Origin: Sneathiella sp.
GTDB lineage: Bacteria; Pseudomonadota; Alphaproteobacteria; Sneathiellales; Sneathiellaceae
NCBI GenBank assembly: GCA_016765515.1
Contig: JAESPT010000210.1
Span: forward strand, 1-7,160
Reading direction: 5' to 3'
Length of the DNA stretch: 7,160 nt
This document shows, in pieces, positions 6,827-7,160 of this stretch (the first letter of the stretch is position 1; each line of letters starts with the position of its first letter). The position numbers and the translations under genes are program-made. Under the pieces are notes generated by a model. The model ran no database searches, was not told the origin of the DNA, and saw nothing but the letters and a program-made list of their open reading frames with translations.

Positions 6827-7160
6827 ATGCCTAAAAACATATCAATCCTTCTAAAGCATTTTCGTATAATTGCGGCCAGCAGCCTAGTTGCCTTGGCTCT
6901 TATCACTGTTCCTCCCAACGCTACCGTCACTGTTGCTGCTGAAAGCAATGAGGAAATAGCCTTAAATCTGGCTACTCTTTTAAGGTCTGCACGTGCGGTT
7001 ATCTCAGATAATCAAAAACTCATCAACGACGCGTCCAAAGGGGATAAGGGCTTGAGTGCTGAATTTGTTGTCGCTAAGGCCAAGGAAAATTTTATGGAAG
7101 CGACCGGTAAGAATATTGATGATATTCCGTCCACAGGACTTCAAGGTGAACTCCTAAGCA
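6827..7160 (+). CDS. Secreted or periplasmic protein, N-terminal part (3' truncated by window edge)
   Basis: The ATG at 6827 follows AAGGAA (6815-6820) by 6 nt, the best ribosome binding site in the window, and the frame stays open to the right edge, giving 111 visible residues. The N-terminus is a classic Sec signal peptide: basic K3, K10 and R13, a hydrophobic core at about 14-28, and a likely cleavage after VAA (36-38). The start of the mature part is helical (an ALNLATLLRSARAVIS stretch), followed by N-Q-x-LIND, a GDKGLS turn and a later helix ending in an EATGKNID segment. This reminds me of small periplasmic proteins of the DUF3365/Tll0287-like kind found in proteobacteria, but I recall this only by pattern and the family is tentative. 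The gene stands alone after a long gap, probably as its own transcription unit. Confidence 0.82.
   Translation, partial: MPKNISILLKHFRIIAASSLVALALITVPPNATVTVAAESNEEIALNLATLLRSARAVISDNQKLINDASKGDKGLSAEFVVAKAKENFMEATGKNIDDIPSTGLQGELLS

Noticed and set aside
6625..6834. 69-residue + strand frame ahead of the secreted protein
   Set aside because: It has no clear ribosome binding site and no recognisable domain, and its 3' end overlaps a gene start with a far better site. Kept only as a possible leader frame in the findings.
6676..6948. 90-residue minus-strand frame
   Set aside because: Much of it lies antisense to the signal-peptide gene, which has a strong start; it looks like a shadow.

Overview
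The window looks like chromosomal DNA from an alphaproteobacterium of moderate GC (mid-40s percent by eye, not computed). Three things point there: two DUF2336-type proteins, a family I know mainly from alphaproteobacteria; a sensor kinase whose dimerisation/histidine domain resembles the PleC/DivJ/PdhS group; and an NAD kinase of the short alphaproteobacterial form. I cannot name the genus. All convincing genes are on the + strand. I see no tRNA, rRNA, CRISPR array or insertion sequence.

Positions 1-3248 hold a possible signalling cassette: the C-terminal end of one DUF2336 protein (cut by the left edge), a soluble two-PAS histidine kinase 54 nt downstream, and a complete second DUF2336 protein. 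The two DUF2336 proteins are recognisably paralogous over their C-terminal ~80 residues. No response regulator is visible, so the kinase is an orphan within this window. This DUF2336-kinase-DUF2336 arrangement is the part most worth following up.

Positions 3342-6124 are housekeeping metabolism: moaA (first step of molybdenum cofactor synthesis), an NAD kinase (NADP supply) and a crotonase-fold enzyme. The crotonase lacks both hydratase glutamates and has its acidic residue where delta3,delta2-enoyl-CoA isomerases have theirs. A clear Rho-independent terminator follows it at 6164-6200.

Positions 6201-6826 are a 626-nt gap without a convincing gene. It carries interlocking inverted repeats near 6319-6357, a good sigma70-like promoter candidate near 6536-6563, and weak open frames on both strands. 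At 6827 a secreted or periplasmic protein begins, with a strong ribosome binding site and signal peptide, and runs off the right edge.

The genes do not form one obvious pathway. The first three probably work together in sensing. The others are metabolic neighbours, separated by gaps of 84-164 nt that may hold their own promoters.
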